Assembly (NCBI RefSeq): GCF_007830255.1
Contig: NZ_VLKG01000010.1
Location: forward strand, 1-64,000
Origin: Azomonas agilis
Lineage (GTDB): Bacteria; Pseudomonadota; Gammaproteobacteria; Pseudomonadales; Pseudomonadaceae
Length of the DNA: 64,000 nucleotides
Reading direction: 5' to 3'
Shown: positions 55,122 to 63,288 of the stretch, one piece after another
How the letters are laid out: every line of letters begins with the position of its first letter
Position numbering within the stretch: position 1 is the first letter of the stretch
Program-made: the position numbers and the translations under genes
Notes under the pieces: generated by a model
Told to the model about the DNA's origin: nothing
Databases searched by the model: none
Seen by the model: the letters and a program-made list of their open reading frames with translations, nothing else

Positions 55122-55670
55122 TTACTCGCGCCCTCCGGGCCGAGTTACGGAAACCGGAGCGGACTCATTAAAAGAAGCCTGCTGAATATTTTGCTGCACT
55201 CTAGGCTCTTGCCAGTCAGATACTTCTCGCTGCTCGCTCACCACCTGCACCCGTGGCGCCAGCTCTTCTGATGAGTTCGCAACTACAGGGCTTTGGGGGA
55301 CATTCAGACTGGCCATTGCAGGAGCTCCGTCGATATCCTGCTGATTGTAAAAGCGCACTCCAACCAATACGGCCAAGGTCACTGAAGCGGCCACAGCCAA
55401 GCGCACTACCGCGCTCCATCTAAAGCCAGTTCGCACCTCAGAAGAAGGCTGTTGTGCGGACTGATCCTCAGCCTCTAAACGAGCTTGAATGCCAGACAAT
55501 AAATCTAAACAAGGATCAAGCAATTCACGGTGCATCGCCGCTCGTGCCAGTTGGTAGCGTTTCCAAGTTGTGCTGAGCTCAGCATCAGCCAGTACTCGAC
55601 GCATTTCTAACTCATCTGCTTCGCCGTCCATGACAGCGGACAGCGATTCATGCAAGACTTCAGAATTCAT
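55122..55670 (-). CDS. mucA: Anti-sigma factor MucA (RseA family)
   Basis: A 182-residue inner-membrane anti-sigma factor. The cytoplasmic part (1-85) contains the sigma-binding LSAVMDGEADELEMRRVL and WKRYQLARAAMHREL segments. One membrane helix covers about 90-106 (RLAVAASVTLAVLVGVRFY region). The periplasmic tail has only 76 residues and lacks an equivalent of the LPIYLRQH segment found in P. aeruginosa MucA. ATG 55670 has AGAGGA 6 bases upstream. It should hold AlgU inactive until cleaved under envelope stress. It lies 33 bases after algU, with no mucB following. Confidence 0.93.
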   Translation of the reverse strand: MNSEVLHESLSAVMDGEADELEMRRVLADAELSTTWKRYQLARAAMHRELLDPCLDLLSGIQARLEAEDQSAQQPSSEVRTGFRWSAVVRLAVAASVTLAVLVGVRFYNQQDIDGAPAMASLNVPQSPVVANSSEELAPRVQVVSEQREVSDWQEPRVQQNIQQASFNESAPVSVTRPGGRE

Positions 55671-55703
55671 GGCTGTTCCTCTTTCGAATGACACCGTGTT
55701 CTT

Positions 55704-56285
55704 TCAAGACTCCTGCAACAAAGGTTGCAGGGCCTTATCAATGGCTTCCCGTGCCCGAAAGATCCTAGAACGCACCGTCCCAATGGGACACTGCATCACA
55801 TTCGCTATTTCTTCATAAGACAGACCATCAAACTCCCTCAGTGTTAACGCCTGCCGTAAATCTTCTGGCAACTGTTGGATGGTTTGGCGTACAGCCTCTT
55901 CTATCTCATCTCGTAACAGTGATCCCTCGGGAGAATCGACGTTTCTAAGCGCTTGATGTCCCTCACCTAACTCCGCTTCATCGGCACTTAGGTCAATATC
56001 TGGAGGACGACGACCCCGAGCGACTAAATAGTTTTTCGCCGTATTCACCGCAATCCGATAGAGCCATGTGTAAAAAGCACTTTCTCCGCGAAAATTTCCC
56101 AGTGCCCGATAGGCCTTCAAAAAGGCTTCTTGGGCTACGTCCTGCGCTTCATGTGAGTCGTGAACAAAACGCACAATCAGTCCGAGCACTCGGTGCTGAT
56201 ACTTGAGTACCAACAAATCAAAAGCTCGTTTATCTCCGCGCTGAACGCGCTCAACCAACTGCTGATCCTGCTCTTGGGTTGGCAT
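55704..56285 (-). CDS. algU: RNA polymerase sigma factor AlgU (RpoE)
   Basis: A 193-residue extracytoplasmic-function sigma factor, the same length as P. aeruginosa AlgU. Region 2 (FDLLVLKYQHRVLGLIVRF, DVAQEAFLKAYRAL, FYTWLYRIAVNTAKN) and region 4 (LTLREFDGLSYEEIANVM, GTVRSRIFRAREAI) are complete. It directs the envelope-stress and, in Pseudomonas, alginate regulon. ATG 56285 has AGGAG 5 bases upstream; a GTG two codons earlier overlaps that site. A sigma-E-type promoter lies 60 bases upstream, which implies autoregulation. Divergent from nadB. Confidence 0.96.
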   Translation of the reverse strand: MPTQEQDQQLVERVQRGDKRAFDLLVLKYQHRVLGLIVRFVHDSHEAQDVAQEAFLKAYRALGNFRGESAFYTWLYRIAVNTAKNYLVARGRRPPDIDLSADEAELGEGHQALRNVDSPEGSLLRDEIEEAVRQTIQQLPEDLRQALTLREFDGLSYEEIANVMQCPIGTVRSRIFRAREAIDKALQPLLQES

Positions 56286-56343
56286 GAACACTCCTCATAA
56301 CTTCTTGAGGGGGCACCTTTCGCCAGCAGGTCTGCTTATTTAG

Positions 56344-56370
56344 GTAGACTCAGGTCGTATGCGAAAGTTC
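56344..56370 (-). promoter_or_regulatory. Sigma-E/AlgU-type promoter of algU
   Basis: On the minus strand GAACTT (56365-56370) is followed after exactly 16 bases by TCTAC (56344-56348). The AlgU consensus is GAACTT-N16/17-TCTGA; the -35 is perfect and the -10 matches at the leading TCT. It lies 59 bases before the algU start, the usual place for the self-activated promoter. Confidence 0.7.
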
Positions 56371-56387
56371 ACCCCCCCATGCGCAAT

Positions 56388-56428
56388 TTCGAGAACGGTA
56401 AATTACCTGAATGTTACCGATCCTCGAA
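56388..56428. repeat. Large imperfect dyad in the algU-nadB region
   Basis: TTCGAG (56388-56393) and CGGTAA (56396-56401) are mirrored by TTACCG (56414-56419) and CTCGAA (56423-56428). Twelve base pairs form with one 2x3 internal bulge around a 12-base loop. It lies 18 bases upstream of the AlgU-type -35. It could be an operator for a regulator of algU or nadB, or a terminator-like structure in a longer transcript. Confidence 0.5.
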
Positions 56429-56703
56429 CCTCAGTATTGCCTCTTGTAGAGACGTTACTTGTTTCATCATACCCTGCCAGAGGGTAAGAAAACGGCTATT
56501 TAAAGCAACTTTATTCAGACCTCAGTCAGAACGTCTTGTTCTAAGTGGGTCTGACAAGTGCGCGTTTTATTGGATTCGCTGCGTAACACCAAAGAACAAT
56601 CTCCAAGGTAGCGTTCTTCCTTAGGCACACTTCATTGTAAAATTTAACCTGCCATGTATTGGCCTAATCATACTGAACCCAATCTAAGGGTGTACTCCAA
56701 GCA

Positions 56704-58320
56704 ATGAGCCAACACTTCTCCCACGATGTTCTCATTATTGGCAGCGGAGCTGCCGGTATGACACTGGCCCTCAATCTTCCCAATAACTTGCGCATCGCGA
56801 TGCTCAGTAAAGGGGAAGCTGCCAGTGGCTCTACCTACTGGGCGCAAGGAGGCATTGCAGCAGTATTAGATGCTACTGACAGCGTTGAAGCACACATTGC
56901 CGATACTCTGGTTGCTGGTGCCAATCTATGCCGTGAGGAAGCGGTACGCTTTACCGTTGAACAGAGTACCGAGGCCATTCACTGGCTGATTGACCAAGGC
57001 GTGCCCTTCACTCGTGACGATCAAGCGGTACCTGAACGCGGGGATTTTAGCTTTCACCTCACTCGTGAAGGCGGCCATAGCCATCGTCGGATCATTCATG
57101 CCGCCGATGCAACGGGCGCTGCTGTCTTCGACACCTTGCAGGCTAAAACCCGTGCCTGCCCTAATATCGAGCTGTTAGAGCATCGCGTTGCCATTGACCT
57201 GATCACCGAGCGCAAATTAAAACGCAACGGTGAACGCTGTTTAGGGGCTTATGTGCTCAATACGGCCACAGGGGAAGTGGATACCTTTGCCGCCCGCTTC
57301 GTGATTTTAGCCACAGGCGGAGCCGCTAAAGTTTATCTGTACACCAGTAACCCAGATGGCGCTTGTGGTGACGGTATTGCTATGGCATGGCGTGCTGGTT
57401 GCCGCGTGGGCAATATGGAGTTCAACCAGTTCCACCCCACCTGCCTGTACCATCCGCAGGCTAAAAGCTTTCTGTTGACTGAAGCTCTGCGCGGTGAGGG
57501 TGCCATTCTTACCCTACCCAATGGCGAGCGCTTTATGCCGCGCTTTGACGAGCGCGCTGAACTAGCCCCTCGTGACATCGTGGCCCGCGCCATTGACCAC
57601 GAAATGAAGCGCCTAGGTATCGACTGTGTGTACCTAAATATCAGCCACAAACCGGCGGACTTTATTCGCAGTCACTTCCCCACCCTGTACGAAAATTGCC
57701 TCACCTTCGGCATTGATATTACCCGTGACCCTATCCCGGTAGTACCGGCGGCCCATTACACCTGCGGCGGGGTGGTGGTTGACCATCACGGACGTACTGA
57801 CGTAGCGGGTTTATATGCCATTGGCGAAACCAGCTTTACCGGCTTACATGGAGCCAACCGACTGGCCAGTAACTCGCTGCTGGAATGCTTTGTCTATGCG
57901 CGCTCAGCGGCCCTTGATATTCAAAAGCAATTGCGGGAAGTGGGGATGCCTTTTGGTCTGCCCAGTTGGGATGCCAGCCAAGTCCGCGATTCGGACGAAG
58001 ATGTCATCATCGCCCACAATTGGGACGAGCTGCGACGCTTTATGTGGGACTATGTAGGAATTGTCCGCACCCATAAACGCCTCACGCGGGCCAACCATCG
58101 CATTCAATTACTGCTGGCTGAAATTCAGGAGTTTTACAGCAACTACCATGTAAGCCGCGATCTCATCGAACTGCGCAATCTGGCTCAGGTAGCCGAGTTG
58201 ATTATTAGCTCAGCCATGCAACGGCGGGAAAGTCGCGGGCTGCACTACACCCTAGATGCGCCCCGTCAACTGCCCGTAGCCTTCGATACTATTCTGGTAC
58301 CACCCAACGGTAACGACTGA
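56704..58320 (+). CDS. nadB: L-aspartate oxidase
   Basis: A 538-residue FAD enzyme that oxidises L-aspartate to iminoaspartate, the first step of NAD synthesis with NadA. Features are [15 protein letters not shown] (FAD site), [31 protein letters not shown]-like [18 protein letters not shown], and [17 protein letters not shown], and [15 protein letters not shown]. The length equals that of P. aeruginosa NadB (PA0761). It is divergent from algU as in Pseudomonas. The ribosome site is weak (CCAAGC). Its 3' end overlaps the convergent ygfX gene by 32 bases. Confidence 0.97.
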   Translation: MSQHFSHDVLIIGSGAAGMTLALNLPNNLRIAMLSKGEAASGSTYWAQGGIAAVLDATDSVEAHIADTLVAGANLCREEAVRFTVEQSTEAIHWLIDQGVPFTRDDQAVPERGDFSFHLTREGGHSHRRIIHAADATGAAVFDTLQAKTRACPNIELLEHRVAIDLITERKLKRNGERCLGAYVLNTATGEVDTFAARFVILATGGAAKVYLYTSNPDGACGDGIAMAWRAGCRVGNMEFNQFHPTCLYHPQAKSFLLTEALRGEGAILTLPNGERFMPRFDERAELAPRDIVARAIDHEMKRLGIDCVYLNISHKPADFIRSHFPTLYENCLTFGIDITRDPIPVVPAAHYTCGGVVVDHHGRTDVAGLYAIGETSFTGLHGANRLASNSLLECFVYARSAALDIQKQLREVGMPFGLPSWDASQVRDSDEDVIIAHNWDELRRFMWDYVGIVRTHKRLTRANHRIQLLLAEIQEFYSNYHVSRDLIELRNLAQVAELIISSAMQRRESRGLHYTLDAPRQLPVAFDTILVPPNGND

Positions 58321-58744
58321 AGCGCAAATACACCCGTAAGCGCCGGTGCACTGACTCAGGCAGTGCATCGTGCGGGATGCATACACTGCGTGTCCCATAC
58401 TGTCCTAAGCGACGGTAGCGAAAAATAATCACCCCCGGCAAAGCCATCGTATCGGGCTGTAATTGCACAGATTGCCAACCCTCCTGAGCACTCCATAAAT
58501 GCCACCCCTCAGTGCTGTGGCGCAGCGATCGCCACGCACAGGGATGACTTAGGAGTATCTGTCTTGGGAGTACCCAAAAGCTATGTCCCACACAGCTTAG
58601 GAACACCAGTGCCTTTAGCCAAAGGGGAGCTCCTGAAAGCCAGACCGCCACAGCGCTCAGCAACTGCACCAGCAAGTACCCGCACAATAGAAGGCGCGAA
58701 GGCTTCCAGCGACAGATAAAGGGGGTATTACTTAGGTTGGACAC
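58289..58744 (-). CDS. ygfX: YgfX-family membrane protein
   Basis: A 151-residue protein with two membrane helices near the N-terminus (about 18-55) and a soluble C-terminal part ending in an arginine-rich [14 protein letters not shown]. It matches the YgfX family that is encoded after sdhE (ygfY). It overlaps sdhE by 17 bases. In E. coli the pair was once described as a toxin-antitoxin system, but the conserved role of the partner in succinate dehydrogenase flavinylation makes a function near membrane-bound flavoproteins more likely. Confidence 0.8.
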   Translation of the reverse strand: MSNLSNTPFICRWKPSRLLLCGYLLVQLLSAVAVWLSGAPLWLKALVFLSCVGHSFWVLPRQILLSHPCAWRSLRHSTEGWHLWSAQEGWQSVQLQPDTMALPGVIIFRYRRLGQYGTRSVCIPHDALPESVHRRLRVYLRFSRYRWVVPE

Positions 58745-58982
58745 GATCCAAAATCATACGCACCATGCGCCGTAAATCCTCATCCTCTGACTCTTCCCGC
58801 TCCATAAACCACGCAAACATATCTTGATCTTCACAGGCTAGCAGCTTGCGATAACGGCGCTGATCCTCAGCATCCAGAGTGGGGTAAACCTCTCGGGAAA
58901 AGGGTACTAGCAACACATCCAGCTCAAGCATTCCACGCCGGCTTTGCCAGAACAGACGGTTGAGTTCGGTTTGATCAATCAT
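58728..58982 (-). CDS. sdhE: FAD assembly factor SdhE
   Basis: An 84-residue helical protein with the conserved RGMLELD motif (family RGxxE) that binds the flavoprotein subunit and promotes covalent attachment of FAD to SdhA and FrdA. ATG 58982 has GGAG 7 bases upstream; ten in-frame codons further up are unlikely to be used. It precedes ygfX and is divergent from ygfZ, as in PA0758-PA0760. Confidence 0.92.
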   Translation of the reverse strand: MIDQTELNRLFWQSRRGMLELDVLLVPFSREVYPTLDAEDQRRYRKLLACEDQDMFAWFMEREESEDEDLRRMVRMILDRVQPK

Positions 58983-59106
58983 GCGAATACTCCAAACAAG
59001 AGAGGTGAACATTATAGCGGTCTAGCATTTCCCGCACAGAGGAACACGGCTTTTATCCCATGCCTTGCTATGATGCGATTTTAAGTCCCCATCAAGGCAT
59101 TGAATC

Positions 59107-60054
59107 ATGAATGCGCACGCCTTTTTCTGCCGGTTAGACCACGAAGGTATCGTGGCTGTCCAAGGCTCGGATGCTGAACGCTTTTTACAGGGTCAGCTCA
59201 CCTGTAACCTCAAATACCTAGCCGCAGATCGCTCTAGCCTTGGCGCACGCTGTACGGCTAAAGGCAGGATGCAATCTAGCTTTCGTATCTTAACCGAGGC
59301 TGATCAGTATTTATTGGCGATGGATCGCGCCTTAGTCGAACCTCAACTTGCAGATTTAAAAAAATATGCGCAATTCTCCAAGTCTTCCGTGCAAGAGGCC
59401 ACGGGGGCTTGGGTTCGCTTTGGGCTCTTTGATGCTGATGCCGTATTGCAGGCTTTAGGTTTAGAACTCCCTCTTGGCACTGATTACGTCGCTCGCCATC
59501 AAGGCCTTGTGGCCATTCGTCTTTCCGAAGGTCGGGCCGAGCTTTGGGTAAAAACCGAAGAGGCCGCCCCACTGCAAGCAACCTTAAGCGCCCAACTGCC
59601 TGAGGCACCACTCAATACTTGGCTACTGCATCAAGTCCGGGCCGGTATCGGGCAGGTATTTAAAGAGACTTGGGAGCTGTTTTTACCCCAGATGATCAAC
59701 TTGCAATCCTTGGGCGGGGTGAGCTTCAAAAAAGGCTGCTATACCGGACAGGAGATCGTGGCCCGAACCCAGCACTTGGGCAAAATTAAGCGCCGTATGT
59801 ATCGTTTAGTCAGCGCTAGCGCTCCTGAATCGCTCCCTGCGCCCGGAACCGCCCTCTATTCTCCTGCTCATGCCGGAGGTGCGGCTGGCGAGGTAGTATT
59901 AGCGGCCCAAGCAGACTCTGGCTTAGAGTTGCTGGCGGTACTGCAAGAAGATGTGGCGGCAGATGGGCGCATAGGCCTTGGCCATCAAGAGGGTTTAGCC
60001 CTAACCCTTGCTGATCTTCCCTATACCCCCAGCGCTGAAGACGCTCAACGCTAA
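59107..60054 (+). CDS. ygfZ: Folate-binding iron-sulfur protein YgfZ
   Basis: A 315-residue protein of the GcvT-like fold. The YgfZ signature KGCYTGQEIVAR, with its conserved Cys, is clear, and so is the N-terminal QGSDAERFLQGQLTCN. YgfZ binds tetrahydrofolate and supports maintenance of iron-sulfur enzymes such as MiaB and succinate dehydrogenase. It is divergent from sdhE with a 124-base gap. A hairpin and a good intrinsic terminator follow. Confidence 0.93.
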   Translation: MNAHAFFCRLDHEGIVAVQGSDAERFLQGQLTCNLKYLAADRSSLGARCTAKGRMQSSFRILTEADQYLLAMDRALVEPQLADLKKYAQFSKSSVQEATGAWVRFGLFDADAVLQALGLELPLGTDYVARHQGLVAIRLSEGRAELWVKTEEAAPLQATLSAQLPEAPLNTWLLHQVRAGIGQVFKETWELFLPQMINLQSLGGVSFKKGCYTGQEIVARTQHLGKIKRRMYRLVSASAPESLPAPGTALYSPAHAGGAAGEVVLAAQADSGLELLAVLQEDVAADGRIGLGHQEGLALTLADLPYTPSAEDAQR

Positions 60055-60059
60055 GCCCT

Positions 60060-60085
60060 AGGCACGGGTTTTGGAGCCTGTGCCT
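60060..60085 (+). terminator. Hairpin right after ygfZ
   Basis: AGGCACGGG pairs with CCTGTGCCT (one G-T pair) around an 8-base loop, 5 bases after the ygfZ stop. No T-run follows; the stronger terminator lies about 80 bases further. Confidence 0.4.
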
Positions 60086-60162
60086 GATCAACTTACCCCC
60101 AAAATCTGTGCATCACTCTGTGGATAACTCGACTTTTCAGATCGCTAGCCCTCGGTCTATGG

Positions 60163-60188
60163 ACGCTCCAGCGATTTGAGCGTTTTTT
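60163..60188 (+). terminator. Intrinsic terminator of ygfZ
   Basis: A 6-base stem (ACGCTC and GAGCGT) with a 9-base loop is followed at once by a run of six T (60183-60188), the standard form of a Rho-independent terminator on the plus strand. Confidence 0.7.
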
Positions 60189-60220
60189 GTTCAGCCCCAT
60201 GTAAAAAGGTAACAAAAAAA

Positions 60221-61396
60221 CTAGATACTGGAAGCATTTCGCTCTACCCATAACAACGTACACAGGGCCATAACCCCGCAACCAGCAATCACCAGCGCCA
60301 AAGGCAGGGCCGATCCATCGTGCAGTAAACCCACGGCTGCTGCCGCCAAAGCCGCTAATAGGAATTGCACACTACCCAACAAGGCCGAAGCACTCCCCGC
60401 CTGAGCCCCTTGATGCTCTAAAGCACAAGCGGTGGCATTAGGCATAATGCAGCCCAAGCTAGCAATACAGCAAAATAAAGGAACCAGCAAAGGCCATAGG
60501 CTAGCAGGCTGTACAAGCGCGACTCCGAACAGACTCAATCCGCTGATTAGGTAAAAACCGACCCAAAACTTAAGCCAAAAACTCGGCCCTTTCCAACGCA
60601 ACAAATGCGCGTTGAGCTGAGCTAAGAAAATAAAACCCGCCGCATTAGCGCCAAACAACCAACCGTAATGCTCCGTAGGAACGCCATACAATTGGATAAA
60701 AACGTAGGGAGAACCTGCGATATAGGCAAACATACCAGCCATCGCCAAACCACCGGTCATCACCTGTCCCATAAAGGCTTTGTCTTGCAATAAACGAGCA
60801 TATTGACGAAAGGCTCCACTCAAAGGAGCAGGAGCTAAGCCCTTAGGATAGGTTTCTGGCAACCAACGCCACACCGCCCAGCCGGTCAAGCCACTAAATA
60901 GTGCTAAAGCCAGAAATAAAGCACGCCATCCCAACAAATCCAGTAATAGTCCTCCCACTAAAGGGGCCAAAATAGGCGCTAAGCCCATGACCAATAAAAG
61001 CTGAGAAAATACCCGTGCCGTAGTCAATGCGTCACACAAATCGCGCACTACGGTTCGAGAGGCTACAATGCCCACACAACCACCCAAAGCCTGAACAAAG
61101 CGGGCTAACACCATCTCATCCAGTGTATTGGCAAAGGCGCAAAATAACGAAGCTACGCAAAAAATAGTCACGCCCATTAATAGAGGAATACGGCGGCCAT
61201 AACGGTCGATCAAAGGGCCGTAAATGAGCTGCCCCAATGCCATCCCAACAAAATAAGCCGCCAACGAGCGTTGAACCTGCTCCACATCCGTCGCAAAGAC
61301 TTCGGCCAAGGTAGGAAAACTGGGTAAATACAGATCAATAGCCATCGGCCCGAATGCCGTTAGCGCACCAAGGATTAATAAAATTCTTAAATTCAT
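60221..61396 (-). CDS. Bcr/CflA-type multidrug efflux MFS transporter
   Basis: A 391-residue protein with twelve membrane helices. The N-terminal helix ends in MAIDLYLPSFPTLA, typical of Bcr/CflA exporters, and the motif A loop after helix 2 reads GPLIDRYGRRIPLL. The motif C-like GLAPILAPLVGGLL in helix 5 marks drug:proton antiporters. It should export hydrophobic drugs such as bicyclomycin or chloramphenicol analogues; the real substrate is unknown. The divergent TetR gene lies 188 bases away with a dyad between, so the regulator probably represses this gene. Confidence 0.9.
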   Translation of the reverse strand: MNLRILLILGALTAFGPMAIDLYLPSFPTLAEVFATDVEQVQRSLAAYFVGMALGQLIYGPLIDRYGRRIPLLMGVTIFCVASLFCAFANTLDEMVLARFVQALGGCVGIVASRTVVRDLCDALTTARVFSQLLLVMGLAPILAPLVGGLLLDLLGWRALFLALALFSGLTGWAVWRWLPETYPKGLAPAPLSGAFRQYARLLQDKAFMGQVMTGGLAMAGMFAYIAGSPYVFIQLYGVPTEHYGWLFGANAAGFIFLAQLNAHLLRWKGPSFWLKFWVGFYLISGLSLFGVALVQPASLWPLLVPLFCCIASLGCIMPNATACALEHQGAQAGSASALLGSVQFLLAALAAAAVGLLHDGSALPLALVIAGCGVMALCTLLWVERNASSI

Positions 61397-61464
61397 CTAA
61401 GACTCGCTACCTGATGTCAGGCAGTTCGGTTGAGGAAAACCTTTACAACAAAGACCTAAGGTTG

Positions 61465-61486
61465 TTACATACAAAAGTGATTGTAA
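61465..61486. promoter_or_regulatory. Candidate operator of the TetR regulator
   Basis: TTACATACA (61465-61473) and TGATTGTAA (61478-61486) form an imperfect inverted repeat with 7 of 9 pairs and a 4-base spacer. TtgR/AcrR-type operators also use TACA...TGTA dyads. It is located between the divergent exporter and regulator genes, 69 bases from the former and 99 from the latter. Confidence 0.5.
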
Positions 61487-61584
61487 ATAAGTCTTAGAAT
61501 GTTGCGCAGCAAAATTTTACTCAGCCCCCTTGAAGAACCTCGCTTGATACCTCTTAGTATCAGGCCCCTACATGAAGCAAGGCC

Positions 61585-62208
61585 ATGCGTCGTACCAAAG
61601 AAGAAGCGGAAAAAACCCGCACCGCCATTTTAGCCTCCGCAGAGCGCCTATTTTTAGCCCGAGGGGTGGCCCATACCAGCTTGGATTTAATCGCTAAAGA
61701 GGCCGGTGTTACCCGAGGTGCTGTCTACTGGCATTTTGAAAATAAATCCCATCTATTCCACGAAATGCTCAATCAGGTGCGTCTTCCCCCTGAGCAATTG
61801 ATTGAGCGTTTATCAGTATGTGACCAACAAGATCCCATTAAGGCCTTGCACGAACTTTGTATTGAGGTAGTGACCTCCTTGGGGCAAAACCCGCAACGCT
61901 TACGCATCCTCACCATCTTCCTGCACCGCTGCGAGTTCACCGACGAGCTGCGAGAAGCGGAAAAACGCCACTACGCCTTTGTCGAGCTATTCATTCAGTT
62001 ATCGGAACAATTATTCGCCAGAGCAAGCCACCAACTACAACCGGGCGTTACGCCCCGAATAGCGGCCCGAGCCTTACACGGCTTACTGATCGGCCTGATG
62101 ACAGACTGGACACACGACCCACAACTGTACAATGCAGAACAAGACCCCGCTGCGCTACTGAATCCAATGTTTTGCGGGCTGGTAAAAAACTGGAACAGGG
62201 GAGATTAA
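61585..62208 (+). CDS. TetR-family regulator (TtgR/AcrR-like)
   Basis: A 207-residue repressor. The N-terminal helix-turn-helix (residues about 10-57) reads TRTAILASAERLFLARG, then TSLDLIAKEAGVTRGAVYWHF, which is close to AcrR/TtgR. The C-terminal ligand-binding domain is all-helical. AcrR-type proteins bind drugs or plant compounds and release the operator of an efflux gene. No RND efflux genes are seen next to it; the divergent gene encodes an MFS exporter. A strong terminator follows. Confidence 0.9.
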   Translation: MRRTKEEAEKTRTAILASAERLFLARGVAHTSLDLIAKEAGVTRGAVYWHFENKSHLFHEMLNQVRLPPEQLIERLSVCDQQDPIKALHELCIEVVTSLGQNPQRLRILTIFLHRCEFTDELREAEKRHYAFVELFIQLSEQLFARASHQLQPGVTPRIAARALHGLLIGLMTDWTHDPQLYNAEQDPAALLNPMFCGLVKNWNRGD

Positions 62209-62220
62209 TCCCTACAACGC

Positions 62221-62250
62221 AAAAGCCAGAGCTCAAGGCTCTGGCTTTTT
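62221..62250. terminator. Bidirectional terminator after tetR
   Basis: A 12-base perfect stem (AAAAGCCAGAGC and GCTCTGGCTTTT) with a TCAAG loop, followed by T. The stem carries A- and T-runs at its ends, so it works in both directions, for the tetR gene and the convergent TerB-like gene. Confidence 0.85.
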
Positions 62251-62277
62251 GTACTCAATCGCTGTACCTACCCAAAC

Positions 62278-62787
62278 TTAGGACTTATGCAGGCTAACCT
62301 GATAACCCGCTTGATTCTTGGGATGCTCAGGGTTGATGAATACGGCGCGATCATTCTTCAACAAAATCACTTCAAAGAAAGGTCTAAAGCGCTCCTCAGA
62401 AATTTGGAAGGCTTGCAGGAATTGTCCAAACAGCGCTTGCTCTCCAGGCTCTGGCTGACCATCGGCTAACGAAGAGTCGATCAGATTAACCAAAATGCAC
62501 ATTTTTTGCGCATCGCTCAGCAAGGGCGTTGCTTCGGCCAGAAACTCGTTGATGGATTTGCGCCGTCTATAACGAATCGCATTATCTAATAGCTTTTCGT
62601 TCTGAGCCCCGACCCCAATCACGCCATTCCCTTGATCCTGACCGCCCAACACCGACAACAGATGGCCAACCTCTTCGTTATCAATTTCGCCATCAGCAGA
62701 CATCATGTACAGCAAAGACACTGCAAAAGCCAAGTGAGGTGTCATTTGCTCACCCGCATCGCTTTTGAACATGTCGAACAGACCCAT
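62278..62787 (-). CDS. TerB-like protein 2
   Basis: A 169-residue, mostly helical cytoplasmic protein. The segment AVSLLYMMSADGEIDNEEVGHLLSVL (in part) matches the first acidic motif of TerB-fold proteins, and SLADGQPEPGEQALFGQFL resembles the second. It starts MGLFDMFKSD, which is like the amphipathic starts of other small TerB proteins. There is a middle insertion with YRRRKSINEF. It is distantly related to the protein at 27311-27760. Function unknown; the acidic motifs could bind metal. Confidence 0.75.
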   Translation of the reverse strand: MGLFDMFKSDAGEQMTPHLAFAVSLLYMMSADGEIDNEEVGHLLSVLGGQDQGNGVIGVGAQNEKLLDNAIRYRRRKSINEFLAEATPLLSDAQKMCILVNLIDSSLADGQPEPGEQALFGQFLQAFQISEERFRPFFEVILLKNDRAVFINPEHPKNQAGYQVSLHKS

Positions 62788-62960
62788 TTTTATCTCCTAA
62801 TGGTGGTTGGCAAGCATATGGCGAAGGCCAAAATATCTCGTTTACCCCTCCTATCCGCATAGGAGGGGCGATGCCATTCTAGGCAATCCCTTTGAAAACC
62901 GAGAGTAGATACTGATTGGATGACACTTTTTGCATCACAAATCCCTAAGGCTGTGCTCAA

Positions 62961-63152
62961 TTATAAAACCTGAAAGCCCTCCTCTTGAATCAGGGCCCGA
63001 ATCTGCTGCTCGCTCAGTTGGCTGTTGACCTGCACCACGCCCGCCGCACGATCTATTTCTACTTTGGCTTGTGCATCCTGCGCTTGAATAGCTTGAGTCA
63101 CCGCGCGCTCACAATGACCACAGGTCATACCCTGAACTTTAAATACTTGCAT
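62961..63152 (-). CDS. copZ: Copper chaperone CopZ-like (HMA domain)
   Basis: A 63-residue single heavy-metal-associated domain with metal site GMTCGHCERAV (Cys at about 10 and 13). It should carry Cu(I) to the copper ATPase encoded divergently. ATG 63152 was chosen; a TTG two codons earlier is closer to AGGAG (4 bases), so the start is not certain. The pair copZ/copA corresponds to the CueR-regulated genes of Pseudomonas. Confidence 0.88.
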   Translation of the reverse strand: MQVFKVQGMTCGHCERAVTQAIQAQDAQAKVEIDRAAGVVQVNSQLSEQQIRALIQEEGFQVL

Positions 63153-63288
63153 GCTCAATAAACTCCTCTGGTGTATCCGTCATAGGCTCAAGACCCCAAG
63201 TCACTTGCACTGAGATTCAGCCTTAATGCTTGACCCCATACCGCCTAGGGCGTTGACTCAAAACTATTGAATGCAAAGAGAACCCTCC

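Larger units (their letters stand above)
56286..56703. other. Divergent control region of algU and nadB
   Basis: This 418-base region has no protein gene that I can support. It contains a sigma-E-type promoter for algU (56344-56370), a large imperfect dyad (56388-56428), and a smaller AGAAC/GTTCT inverted repeat (56528-56542). The nadB promoter must lie in the right half, but no clear pair was found. Confidence 0.6.

Noticed and set aside
58289-58982. ygfX-sdhE as a toxin-antitoxin pair
   Set aside because: An older claim for the E. coli pair; SdhE is a flavinylation factor with the RGxxE motif, which explains the conservation better.
63160-63288. CueR-type operator between copZ and copA
   Set aside because: A TTGACC element exists near 63229, but no good dyad with a 19-20 base spacing to a -10 was found, so I do not list it although CueR control is likely.
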